DNA from: Diploptera punctata
Taxonomy: Eukaryota; Arthropoda; Insecta; Blattodea; Blaberidae
Reading direction: 5' to 3'
DNA: 64,000 bases
Assembly: GCA_030220185.1 (NCBI GenBank)
Contig: JASPKZ010003420.1
Location: 124,001-188,000, forward strand
Shown here: positions 52,673 through 64,000 of the stretch, one piece after another
How the letters are laid out: every line of letters starts with the position of its first letter
Position numbering within the stretch: the first letter of the stretch is position 1
Made by a program: the position numbers and the translations under genes
The notes under the pieces: model-generated
Databases searched by the model: none
Told to the model about the DNA's origin: nothing
Seen by the model: the letters and a program-made list of their open reading frames with translations, nothing else

Positions 52673-53034
52673 AATGTTTGATAATGTTCATTTACTTCTT
52701 CACTTCTTATTTTGGGCCATAACTTTCGAAGCATCCGAAGTATTCATAAACATAGCAAACTTACTTTTTTGTTCACCATATTGTCTTTTATAACATTTCT
52801 GGCTTTCTATACTGGCATTGAAGGGTAGATTAAAAGATGATTTTAGGGAAAGAAATTCTCAAATTTGGATTTTTGCACTTTTAAATAGTTTGAAATATTC
52901 TGCACAAATTGATATAAATATTATTGACATGTGCTCATTTTAAGTATTTTTAATACATTTTTAAAAGTAAGGCTGCTTCACTAATTCGACACAACGAACG
53001 TTTTACGTAAATTGGTTTTTTCGACAAACTAAAA

Positions 53035-53788
53035 TTATCATAAGTAATGCCACGAGTGATTTCCAAATTATCGATAAATTCACGACTCACGAAGCGAGGA
53101 GTGAATTTATCTAGAGAATTTGGAAATCAAGAGTGGAATTTGTTAGGACTATTTAACGAATAAAATTAAGCTGTTTACTCACAAATCATTATTTAACTAT
53201 AATTATTTAAAAATATTTATATATTTAATGTAAACGGCGATGTTTGAAAACAAATGAGAAACGATTGGTACGCTTCATCTGCTTATTTTGTTTATCACTG
53301 CAACCAGATCATTACTATTTATTGCCAAAGGAACGCAATATTGTAAGAATGCTCTCTAGTGGAGAAAAAATGAAACACATCAAACTGTATATTAATTCAT
53401 TTCTGATGTCGTATGATGTAAATATGACAATTATATTTTTCTGGATTATTACCTGGGAAAAAATACATTTAAGAAAGTGCAAACAGTGGTTTCTTTTTTT
53501 GGTGGTATAATCAATTGCTACAAATGTTTTTATATTAACTCCTGCAAGCGCTATGTGTTGACATCCATGCACTATATATACAATCTGGTAGCCGTATTTC
53601 TTACAGCGTCAGTCACTGCAAAATAATGGTCAGACCTGTTCAGAATATTAAAATGGAGGAGCTTTCTTTAATATGGTAAATTTAATAGTGATAGATATTT
53701 CGTGAAACACGGCTTTGATTGGTTGTAAAACAGAAATCATTGAAACGTGATTGGTCATTGAATCCCATTTGGGGCATGAGTTAAATAG
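53035..53788 (+). repeat. Element X copy 2 (no SINE)
   Basis: Starts TTATCATAAGTAATGCCACG; hairpin arms at 53058-53083 and 53101-53128. Collinear with 41922-43022 to the end GGGGCATGAGTTAAATAG. The 88-codon ORF inside (53244-53510) is partly shared with copy 1 but disrupted there, so I do not call it coding. Confidence 0.75.
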
Positions 53789-53984
53789 TCATGTAAAAGA
53801 CCCGTTTTCGCAGAAACTATAAGAGGTAAACATATGAACATTTTTATGCATCTGTTGATATGGAACGACGTTGGTGCTCTTAAAATCATTGGTTATGTTT
53901 TATTAAATGAAAACTTGCAAACATTTTAAAAAATGAAGTTTATATTTTTACCGAACAGAAACTCAAAAAACAAAACAAATCAAT

Positions 53985-54310
53985 GAAACAACCGAAATGA
54001 AAGTTTTAAGAAAAATCGTAGGAAAATCGCTGAGAGAGAACATTCGCAGCTCTGTTATTAGAGAAGAATGTGAAATTGAACCTATAAACCTCTGGATAAA
54101 CGATGGAAGACTAAATTGGATCGATCACATAGATAGAATGGAGAACAGTAGATTAGTGAAGAAAGTACGTGACTGGACATCTCAGCAGAAAAGGCCTTTA
54201 GGAAGACCACAACTACGATGGAAAGACGTCACCATACCCCGGACCTGTAGTGAATGAACACACAAGAAGCTGCCAGCTTTCATGCATAGAGGAAGAAGAA
54301 GAAGGATATA
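53985..54310 (+). pseudogene. RT-G-like tail fragment
   Basis: 86-codon frame: MKVLRKIVGKSLRENIRSSV, DGRLNWIDHIDRMENSRLVK, KVRDWTSQQKRPLGRPQLRW and KDVTIPRTCSE, then GAAGAAGAAGAAGG at 54290-54304. Confidence 0.83.
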
Positions 54311-54409
54311 TATATTTCCAAAAGTAAGAAGAAATGTAACTCAAAAGTTCTTCAGTAAACTTATTTAACATGTATCTGAACAGTGTAAAAAATTCACATT
54401 TATACCTCA

Positions 54410-54540
54410 AATAGTTTCTGAGAAAATGGGTCTCATAGTTTTACATTTCAACATTGTCGAGATGGGCTTTTGATCTCCCCTTGAAAGGAATTGTAATCCA
54501 TTTCTTATGTCGGAACATCTGAAAGGCGGAGTTGTTTTAC
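54410..54540 (-). repeat. Second copy of the 47-kb dispersed repeat
   Basis: TTGTAATCCATTTCTTATGTC and ATCTGAAAGGCGGAG match 47110-47155. Confidence 0.5.
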
Positions 54541-54589
54541 ACCGATTATGTAATGGGGTGATAAATGATAATGAAGCGCCAGAAGAGCC

Positions 54590-54715
54590 CTTAATATAAA
54601 CCTAACCTAAATTCCATACCACGTGCAATCACAGGAATAATCCTCTTTAAGGAAAAGTGTCTATGGTCTGGCCCGGAATTGAACCTGGGACTTTATGAAC
54701 TGTAATCATTAAATA
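54590..54715 (-). repeat. Possible tRNA-derived SINE relic
   Basis: Minus strand AAAGTCCCAGGTTCAATTCCG contains a good B box (GGTTCAATTCC) and is followed by a short body. No A box. Confidence 0.4.
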
Positions 54716-54726
54716 TAATTGCAAAA

Positions 54727-55382
54727 AGGTCATCATCATCATCATAGTATATTTCTCGAATTTAGGCCATTTGTTGACCTGTTTCGGCCTCAAGAGAAAC
54801 ACCATCCAAAAGTCTTTTGAGTGGACATCCTGGTCTTCTTCTTCCTGCAGGTTGATATCTTAACATTTGTTTGGGTATTCTGTGATCTTCCATTCGATGA
54901 ACATGTTGTATCCATCTTGACTTATAATCAGAAATTTTGTTTTCTAAAGGTTCCATGTGTAATTCTTCTAAGATGTCTTCATTTTTTTTTTGTGATCTAG
55001 TAGTGTGTATCCTGCAGTCCTCCGAAGGTATCTCATTTCAGCAGATCTAAGTCTCTGTATATCCTTCTGTTTCAATGTCCATTCTTCGCTACCATACAAA
55101 AGAGTTGGAAGAGCCAGTGTTTTATACACTTTCAGTCTATAATGCTTTTGGACTAACTGTGGCTTGAAGATAGAATTTATTAACCCTAAAATTCTTAAAA
55201 ATTTAGATATTTTTTTTCATTTACATCCTTTTCTTCTTCATATGAGATATTGCATCCTAGATATGTAAAATTATTGACCTGCTCCAAAATTTTATTGTCC
55301 AGTACAATTTTACTTCTGACAGGATCTACACCTTGAAATGCCATAATTTTTGTTTTTTCTGTAGATATCTTCAAACCATATT
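54727..55382 (-). pseudogene. RT-C copy, nearly continuous coding
   Basis: Minus strand: YGLKISTEKTKIMAFQGVDP, EQVNNFTYLGCNISYEEEKD, LINSIFKPQLVQKHYRLKVY, LALPTLLYGSEEWTL, EMRYLRRTAGYTLLDHKKNE, EPLENKISDYKSRWIQHVHR and RPGCPLKRLLDG, then (ATC)n at 54731-54745. A few shifts (poly-A runs near 55205 and 54990) break it. It meets a plus-strand RT copy head-to-head at 55382. Confidence 0.9.
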
Positions 55383-56025
55383 TGTACACTATGGAAATCA
55401 ATACAAAGAAAACTAAGGTGATGGCCTTTTGTGGGAAATACCCTATACCTAGCAAAATTGCTTTGGATGATGAAATTTTAGAACGAGTAAACGAATTTAA
55501 TTATTTGGGTTATAATTTAACATTTCAAGATGAAGCTGATATATCAAAGAAAATCACAAATTTTACAAAAACAACGGGGATAATTAACAGTATAATGAAA
55601 CCATCTTTAGTAAAGAAGAACACAAGATTACGGCTTTATAAGGTTCTCGCAAGACCAGTATTAAGATATGGTAGTGAAGCATGGACAATACGAAGAAGAG
55701 ATGAAAGCCGAATAACAGCAAATGAGATGCGATTTATGCACCGTACAGCAGGCTACACAAAGTGGTACCATAAAATAAATGAGGAAATTATGGAAGAGTT
55801 GGATGTAGAACCCATTCTTCACCAAATACAAAACTACCAGAACAACTGGAAAGCCCATCTTCAACGAATGCCGTCTCATATAATTCCAAAAGCCATATTT
55901 CGCTACTGCCCCCAAGGCAAAAGATCACTGGGACGTCCAAAAAAGCGCTGGATGGAAAATTCCTCTTTGAGACCGTAACAGGACACACGGCCTAATACTT
56001 GCATGGATGATGATGATGATGATGA
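55383..56025 (+). pseudogene. RT-C lineage copy, 198-codon frame, (GAT)n tail
   Basis: YTMEINTKKTKVMAFCGKYP, ERVNEFNYLGYNLTFQDEAD, LYKVLARPVLRYGSEAWTIR, EMRFMHRTAGYTKWYHKINE, NYQNNWKAHLQRMPSHIIPK and GKRSLGRPKKRWMENSS, ending TAA at 55976-55978. (GAT)n is at 56007-56025. The frame is open throughout, one of the best preserved pieces, but it lacks everything up to and including motif C. Confidence 0.9.
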
Positions 56026-56069
56026 ATCATAAACTCTGACTAGTAGCCCACGCGGCTGATCGCACAACT

Positions 56070-57367
56070 AATTCAAATACTTACTTACTTACTCATTGGC
56101 ACTATCGAACCCGTAGGTTCATGGCCGCGCGGACATGAGCTCTCCATACATCCCTATCCTGAGCTAATGCTTTCCAATCATTCCCTGTATAATCTACTTC
56201 CCTCAAATCATAGTTAATGTTGTTCTCCCACCTCATTCTTGGTCTACCAACTGGGCATTTTCCTTTTGGCTTTCCTACAAGAAGTTTCCATGCACGTATT
56301 TCATTCCCCATACGCGCAACATGTCCTGCCCATCGCAGTCTATGATACTTAACTGTTCTTATTATATCTGGCTTCCTATAAAGACCATGTAGTTCATTGT
56401 TATGTAGTCTTCTCCATTCACCTGTCTGTTCATCTCTCTTTGGTCCAAAAATTTTCCAAAGAACTTTATTCTCAAATACTCGTAATATCCTTTCCTCCCT
56501 TAAAGTAAGAGTCCATGTTTCGCACCCATATAATATAACTGGTAGAATAATAGTTTTATATATTTTCAGCTTAACGTTTTTTGAAAGGAGTTGGTACATC
56601 AAGAGTCTCTGCAATGCACAATAGCACGCATTTCCAGAATTGAGCCTATGTTTAATTTCTTTGTGCATCTCATTCCTATTTGTGATTATTGTTCCTAGGT
56701 ATTTGAATTCAGCCACTTCCTCAAACTTTGCCTCATTTGTCCTTAGCTGACCATTTCCATTATATACTGAATTTCTACGTGTGACCATATATTTAGTTTT
56801 ACTGATATTTACTTCCAGTCCTAATTTCTTAATCTTACTCAATAGTGTGTGCGTGTTGTCCTTTAGTATCTCCTCGCTATCGGCCAGTAGTACTACATCA
56901 TCAGCATAAACTAACAGCCTATTAATACCATTGAGTTGTAAGCCTTCCTCATTCTCTAAAGATTTAATGGCATGCTCTAGTACAAAATCAAATAGTAGAG
57001 GAGATAGTGCATCTCCTTGCTTCAACCCATTCTAGATTTCAAAAGTGTCTGAAAACTGTTTGCCTACACGCACCCTACTCTTTGAGCCATTTAGACACAT
57101 TCGTATAAATCTAACTAACTTTTTAGGAATTCCGAACTCCAGCAGGATACTATATAACTTCTCCCTCTTAATTGAATCATATGCTTTTTTGAAGTCTACA
57201 TATAGTTGATGTACAGTACCATTATATTCCCATTTCTTTTCTAAAATCTGTCTTATACTAAAAATCTGATCTGTTGTAGACCTGTTTCTTCTAAATGCAC
57301 ATTGATGATCTCCTAGAATGTCATCAATATAGGGAGTAAGTCTGCTTACTAAGAACAAATTCAAATA
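56070..57367 (-). mobile_element. RTE-A longest copy with 10-bp TSD
   Basis: Element 56080-57357, TSD AATTCAAATA at 56070-56079 and 57358-57367. The minus strand codes from FLVSRLTPYIDDILGDHQCA, FRRNRSTTDQIFSIRQILEK, VDFKKAYDSIKREKLYSILL (motif A), GLKQGDALSPLLFDF (motif B), LLVYADDVVLLADSEEILKD (motif C) to MNLRVR at 56102. Only one break lies in over 400 codons: a TAG at 57032-57034 where two other copies have CAG. The endonuclease domain is missing by 5' truncation, so it is not autonomous. Confidence 0.95.
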
Positions 57368-57956
57368 GCAAACTCAATCTGTATCACCTGCTGTCGAAAA
57401 GAAAAGTAGCACTGGATTGCCATAGCATACTGCATATTACGTAGAAAGGGAAAGAGTGGAGCGTCACAGAGAGACAGACATATTAAATTGTAGAGCTTGA
57501 AAAGACAAGTGTGCGCGTAATGTTGTGAACCCCGCTTGAGGCAAACCGACCATTATAAAGCTCTAGCAAATTGTAGTTCCTCCGGTTCCCTGTGTGCGAA
57601 TATTGGTTCACACATGTATGCTCAGTCTTAATTTCCCGAGAGAATGCGGGGTGAAAGGGGAGAGGATTTGAATCTTACAAGGAAATGGGAATCCATAATT
57701 TCTAAACGCTATTCCCCCCACCCATCTTTTAACGTGGTTTATAAACAAGGCTTCCTCGCCTCGTGCTGAGTTATGTAAGTTATGTTACCAAGTGCGGCTT
57801 TTGTATTTTCTATCTCGAAAACAAAAGATTTTCAAGAAAACCTCATATCGTTAGGGTTGTAAACTTTGTTTTTAAAAGAAAATAAATGGAATATTTCCCA
57901 TTGCAAAAAATTTCCCTCTGAAAGAATACGATTGTCGCAGTACTTGGATTTAGTAT
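57368..57956. other. No recognisable feature
   Basis: GC-mixed sequence without repeats or ORFs that I can assign. Confidence 0.35.
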
Positions 57957-58190
57957 AAAATGAGACAGTGAAATATCTAGGAGTATTTATGGATAAAAAT
58001 TAAAATTCGAATAAACAAAACAACATTTGCAAAATTATCTTCTAAATAATACACTCATTAAATCGTATGAAAAATTGTATACCGGTTGCTCTAAGGAAAA
58101 TGTTAGTAGAAACACTTGCAATGCCCCATTTTGATTATTGTGATACTATTTTTACTGACCTAAATACTGTTCTTACACAAAGAATTTGGA
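57957..58190 (+). pseudogene. Non-LTR RT fragment at the head of the satellite
   Basis: Reads NETVKYLGVFMDKN, a stop, then NKQNNICKIIF, a stop, and IIHSLNRMKNCIPVALRKML, VETLAMPHFDYCDTIFTDLN. 'VKYLGV.MD.N' followed by '..LPHFDYCD.....L' is the order seen after the catalytic site in Jockey/CR1-type reverse transcriptases. The part from 58009 on is homologous to the satellite monomer but diverged, so this looks like the source copy or the edge of the array. Confidence 0.75.
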
Positions 58191-61100
58191 ATAAACAAAT
58201 AAACAACATTTGCAAAACTATCTTCCAAATAATACACTCATTAAATCATATAAAAATTGTTTATCGTTTGCTCTAAGGAAAATGTTAGTAGAAACACTTG
58301 CAATGCCCCATTTTGATTATTGTGATACTATTTTTACTGACCTAAATACTGTTCTTACACAAAGAATTTGGAATAAACAAATAAACAACATTTGCAAAAC
58401 TATCTTCCAAATAATACACTCATTAAATCATATAAAAATTGTTTATCGTTTGCTCTAAGGAAAATGTTAGTAGAAACACTTGCAATGCCCCATTTTGATT
58501 ATTGTGATACTATTTTTACTGACCTAAATACTGTTCTTACACAAAGAATTTGGAATAAACAAATAAACAACATTTGCAAAACTATCTTCCAAATAATACA
58601 CTCATTAAATCATATAAAAATTGTTTATCGTTTGCTCTAAGGAAAATGTTAGTAGAAACACTTGCAATGCCCCATTTTGATTATTGTGATACTATTTTTA
58701 CTAACCTAAATACTGTTCTTACACAAAGAATTTGGAATATACAAATAAACAACATTTGCAAAACTATCTTCCAAATAATACACTCATTAAATCACATAAA
58801 AATTGTTTATCGTTTGCTCTAAGGAAAATGTTAGTAGAAACACTTGCAATGCCCCATTTTGATTATTCTGATACTATTTTTACTGACCTAAATACTGTTC
58901 TTACACAAAGAATTTGGAATAAACAAATAAACAACATTTGCAAAACTATCTTCCAAATAATACACTCATTAAATCATATAAAAATTGTTTATCGTTTGCT
59001 CTAAGGAAAATGTTAGTAGAAACACTTGCAATGCCCCATTTTGATTATTGTGATACTATTTTTACTGACCTAAATACTGTTCTTACACAAAGAATTTGGA
59101 ATAAACAAATAAACAACATTTGCAAAACTATCTTCCAAATAATACACTCATTAAATCATATAAAAATTGTTTATCGTTTGCTCTAAGGAAAATGTTAGTA
59201 GAAACACTTGCAATGCCCCATTTTGATTATTGTGATACTATTTTTACTGACCTAAATACTGTTCTTACACAAAGAATTTGGAATAAACAAATAAACAACA
59301 TTTGCAAAACTATCTTCCAAATAATACACTCATTAAATCATATAAAAATTGTTTATCGTTTGCTCTAAGGAAAATGTTAGTAGAAACACTTGCAATGCCC
59401 CATTTTGATTATTGTGATACTATTTTTACTGACCTAAATACTGTTCTAACACAAAGAATTTGGAATAAACAAATAAACAACATTTGCAAAACTATCTTCC
59501 AAATAATACACTCATTAAATCATATAAAAATTGTTTATCGTTTGCTCTAAGGAAAATGTTAGTAGAAACACTTGCAATGCCCCATTTTGATTATTGTGAT
59601 ACTATTTTTACTGACCTAAATACTGTTCTTACACAAAGAATTTGGAATAAACAAATAAACAACATTTGCAAAACTATCTTCCAAATAATACACTCATTAA
59701 ATCATATAAAAATTGTTTATCGTTTGCTCTAAGGAAAATGTTAGTAGAAACACTTGCAATGCCCCATTTTGATTATTGTGATACTATTTTTACTGACCTA
59801 AATACTGTTCTTACACAAAGAATTTGGAATAAACAAATAAACAACATTTGCAAAACTATCTTCCAAATAATACACTCATTAAATCATATAAAAATTGTTT
59901 ATCGTTTGCTCTAAGGAAAATGTTAGTAGAAACACTTGCAATGCCCCATTTTGATTATTGTGATACTATTTTTTACTGACCTAAATACTGTTCTTACACA
60001 AAGAATTTGGAATAAACAAATAAACACAACATTTGCAAAACTATCTTCCAAATAATACACTCATTAAATCATATAAAATTGTTTATCGTTTGCTCTAAGG
60101 AAAATGTTAGTAGAAACACTTGCAATGCCCCATTTTGATTATTGTGATACTATTTTTACTGACCTAAATACTGTTCTTACACAAAGAATTTGGAATAAAC
60201 AAATAAACAACATTTGCAAAACTATCTTCCAAATAATACACTCATTAAATCATATAAAAATTGTTTATCGTTTGCTCTAAGGAAAATGTTAGTAGAAACA
60301 CTTGCAATGCCCCATTTTGATTATTGTGATACTATTTTTACTGACCTAAATACTGTTCTTACACACAAAGAATTTGGAATAAACAAATAAACAACATTTG
60401 CAAAACTATCTTCCAAATAATACACTCATTAAATCATATAAAAATTGTTTATCGTTTGCTCTAAGGAAAATGTTAGTAGAAACACTTGCAATGCCCCATT
60501 TTGATTATTGTGATACTATTTTACTGACCTAAATACTGGTTCTTACACAAAGAATTTGGAATAAACAAATAAACAACATTTGCAAAAACTAAGGGCGCAA
60601 TAATACCCTCATTAACTCCTATAAAATAAAAATTGTTTATCGTTTGCTCTAAGGAAAAATTTTAGTAGAAACACTTGCCATGCCCCCATTTTGATTATTT
60701 CTGATACTATTTTAACTGACCTAAATACTGTTCTTACACCAAAGAATTTGGAATAAACAAAATAAACAACATTTGCAAAACTATCTTCCAAATAATAAAC
60801 TCATTAAATCATATACAATTGTTTATCGTTTGCTCTAAGGAAAATGTTAGTAGAAACACTTGCATGCCCCCCATTTTGATTATTGTGATACTAATTTTTA
60901 CTGACCTAATACTGTTCTTACACAAAGAATTTGGAATAAACAAATAAACAACATTTGCAAAACTATCTTCCAAATAATACACTCATTAAATCATATAAAA
61001 ATTGTTTATCGTTTGCTCTAAGGAAAATGTTAGTAGAAACACTTGCAATGCCCCATTTGATTATTGTGATACTATTTTTACTGACCTAAATACTGTTCTT

Positions 61101-64000
61101 ACACAAAGAATTTGGAATAAACAAATAAACAACATTTGCAAAACTATCTTCCAAATAATACACTCATTAAATCATATAAAATTGTTTATCGTTTTGCTCT
61201 AAGGAAAATGTTAGTAGAAACACTTGCAATGCCCCATTTTGATTATTGTGATACTATTTTTACTGACCTAAATACTGTTCTTACACAAAGAATTTGGAAT
61301 AAACAAATAAACAACATTTTGCAAAACTATCTTCCAAATAATACACTCATTAAATCATATAAAAATTGTTTATCGTTTGCTCTTAAGGAAAATGTTAGTA
61401 GAAACACTTGCAATGCCCCATTTTGATTATTGTGATACTATTTTTACTGACCTAAATACTGTTCTAACACAAAGAATTTGGAATAAACAAATAAACAACA
61501 TTTGCAAAACTATCTTCCAAATAATACACTCATTAAATCATATAAAAATTGTTTATCGTTTGCTCTAAGGAAAATGTTAGTAGAAACACTTGCAATGGCC
61601 CCATTTTGATTATTGTGATACTATTTTTACTGACCTAAATACTGTTCTTACACAAAGAATTTGGAATAAACAAATAAACAACATTTGCAAAACTATCTTC
61701 CAAATAATACACTCATTAAATCATATAAAAAATTGTTTATCGTTTGCTCTAAGGAAAATGTTAGTAGAAACACTTGCAATGCCCCATTTTGATTATTCTG
61801 ATACTATTTTTACTGACCTAAATACTGTTCTTACACAAAGAATTTGGAATAAAAAAATAAACAACATTTGCAAAACTATCTTCCAAATAATACACTCATT
61901 AAATCATATAAAAATTGTTTATCGGTTTGCTCTAAGGAAAATGTTAGTAGAAACACTTGCAATGCCCCATTTTGATTATTCTGATACTATTTTTACTGAC
62001 CTAAATACTGTTCTTACACAAAGAATTTGGAATAAACAAATAAACAACATTTGCAAAACTATCTTCCAAATAATACACTCATTAAATCATATAAAAATTG
62101 TTTATCGTTTGCCTCTAAGGAAAATGTTAGTAGAAACACTTGCAATGCCCCATTTTGATTATTGTGATACTATTTTTACTGACCTAAATACTGTTCTTAC
62201 ACAAAGAATTTGGAATAAACAAATAAACAACATTTGCAAAACTATCTTCCAAATAATACACTCATTAAATCATATAAAAAATTGTTTATCGTTTGCTCTA
62301 AGGAAAATGTTAGTAGAAACACTTGCAATGCCCCATTTTGATTATTGTGATACTATTTTTACTGACCTAAATACTGTTCTTACACAAAGAATTTGGAATA
62401 AACAAATAACAACATTTGCAAAACTATCTTCCAAATAATACACTCATTAAATCATATAAAAATTGTTTATCGTTTGCTCTAAGGAAAATGTTAGTAGAAA
62501 CACTTGCAATGCCCCATTTTGATTATTCTGATACTATTTTTACTGACCTAAATACTGTTCTTACACAAAGAATTTGGAATAAACAAATAAACAACATTTG
62601 CAAAACTATCTTCCAAATAATACACTCATTAAATCATATAAAAATTGTTTATCGTTTGCTCTAAGGAAAATGTTAGTAGAAACACTTGCAATGCCCCATT
62701 TTGATTATTGTGATACTATTTTTACTGACCTAAATACTGTTTCTTACACAAAGAATTTGGAATAAACAAATAAAACAACATTTGCAAAACTATTCTTCCA
62801 AATAATACACTCATTAAATCATATAAAAATTGTTTATCGTTTGCTCTAAGGAAAATGTTAGTAGAAACACTTGCAATGCCCCATTTTGATTATTGTGATA
62901 CTATTTTTTACTGACCTAAATACTGTTCTTACACAAAGAATTTGGAATAAACAAATAAACAACATTTGCAGAACTATCTTCCAAATAATACACTCATTAA
63001 ATCATATAAAAATTGTTTATCGTTTGCTCTAAGGAAAATGTTAGTAGAAACACTTGCAATGCCCCATTTTGATTATTCTGATACTATTTTTACTGACCTA
63101 AATACTGTTCTTACACAAAGAATTTGGAATAAACAAATAAACAACATTTGCAAAACTATCTTCCAAATAATACACTCATTAAATCATATAAAAATTGTTT
63201 ATCGTTTGCTCTAAGGAAAATGTTAGTAGAAAACACTTGCAATGCCCCATTTTGATTATTGTGATACTATTTTTACTGACCTAAATACTGTTCTTACACA
63301 AAGAATTTGGAATAAACAAATAAACAACATTTGCAAAACTATCTTCCAAATAATACACTCATTAAATCATATAAAAATTGTTTATCGTTTGCTCTAAGGA
63401 AAATGTTAGTAGAAACACTTGCAATGCCCCATTTTGATTATTGTGATACTATTTTTACTGACCTAAATACTGTTCTTACACAAAGAAATTTGGAATAAAC
63501 AAATAAACAACATTTGCAAAACTATCTTCCAAATAATACACTCATTAAATCATATAAAAATTGTTTATCGTTTGCTCTAAGGGAAAATGTTAGTAGAAAC
63601 ACTTGCAATGCCCCATTTTGATTATTCTGATACTATTTTTACTGACCTAAATACTGTTCTTACACAAAGAATTTGGAATAAACAAATAAACAACATTTGC
63701 AAAACTATCTTCCAAATAATACACTCATTAAATCATATAAAAATTGTTTATCGTTTGCTCTAAGGAAAATGTTAGTAGAAACACTTGCAATGCCCCATTT
63801 TGATTATTGTGATACTATTTTTACTGACCTAAATACTGTTCTTACACAAAGAATTTGGAATAAACAAATAAACAACATTTGCAAAACTATCTTCCAAATA
63901 ATACACTCATTAAATCATATAAAAATTGTTTATCGTTTGCTCTACGGAAAATGTTAGTAGAAACACTTGCAATGCCCCATTTTGATTATTCTGATACTAT
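58009..64000 (+). repeat. 182-bp satellite of about 33 units, RT-derived, runs off the window
   Basis: The core GAAAATGTTAGTAG recurs 33 times at about 182-bp spacing to the window end. Each monomer encodes LRKMLVETLAMPHFDYCDTI, FTDLNTVLTQRIWNKQINNI and CKTIFQIIHSLNHIK, a reverse transcriptase segment. 182 bp is one short of 61 codons, so each unit normally ends in the stop LL*. Where a unit gains one base the frame runs on; the 282-codon ORF at 61590-62438 arises this way. Units are near-identical except for an indel-rich zone at 60520-60930. A G-to-C variant (DYCD to DYSD) marks eight units. Confidence 0.95.

Noticed and set aside
58210..59914. Series of identical 82-codon ORFs, as a gene family
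   Set aside because: They are the same satellite monomer read again and again, each ending at the monomer's stop; no promoter or start context, and an RT origin is clear.

Overview
This window looks like nuclear DNA of a large, repeat-rich insect genome. A cockroach or another polyneopteran is my best guess, because the retrotransposon tails and the endonuclease-like ORF resemble sequences I remember from cockroach genomes; this placement is inference. I find no host protein gene I can defend and no bacterial features (operons, Shine-Dalgarno sites, CRISPR). Nearly every recognisable protein segment is a broken piece of a transposable element. Family labels used below are mine. RTE-A is an RTE-like non-LTR retrotransposon (AP-endonuclease, reverse transcriptase with YADD, C-terminal tail with motifs such as GHVARMGNERRAWKLL and GRPRMRW) ending in (GTAA)n. 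RT-B, RT-C and RT-G are related RT lineages ending in (GAT)n, (ATAG)n, (GAA)n or (ATC)n tails. SINE1 to SINE4 are four tRNA-headed short retrotransposons. X, Y, Z and E are non-coding or unassigned dispersed repeats. 

Layout. 1-9 kb: RT tails, SINE1 and SINE2 copies, and a Penelope-like GIY-YIG fragment enclosed by about 105-bp inverted arms. 9-16 kb: RTE-A copies, a 165-bp repeat element (Y), a tRNA-Tyr-like relic, an R2-like endonuclease ORF split by a SINE2, and a LINE 3' end. 16-20.5 kb: a dense run of minus-strand RT fragments with SINE4. 20.5-21.3 kb: a 70-bp satellite. 21.8-24 kb: a minus-strand LINE endonuclease hit twice by RTE-A at one target site, then an RT-C copy with target-site duplication (TSD). 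26-30 kb: RTE-A with TSD and a nested RT-C/RT-B pair. 30-40 kb: foldback and MITE elements, SINE1, SINE3, and repeat Z in two copies. 41-47 kb: element X, an internally deleted Tc1/mariner element, and a chimeric RTE-A insertion. 47-57 kb: a long palindrome, RT-B, SINE2, element X again, and the longest RTE-A copy (56.1-57.4 kb). 58-64 kb: a 182-bp satellite of about 33 units running off the window end, whose monomer is a piece of a non-LTR reverse transcriptase. 

The genes do not form a pathway. What the window records is nested insertion: at least ten insertions carry readable TSDs, so their relative order can be worked out. The observations most worth following are the RT-derived satellite, the triple target-site repeat at 22.16-22.92 kb, the two-part RTE-A element at 44.5-45.6 kb, and the inverted-arm Penelope-like insertion. 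I see no candidate for a new host biological system.
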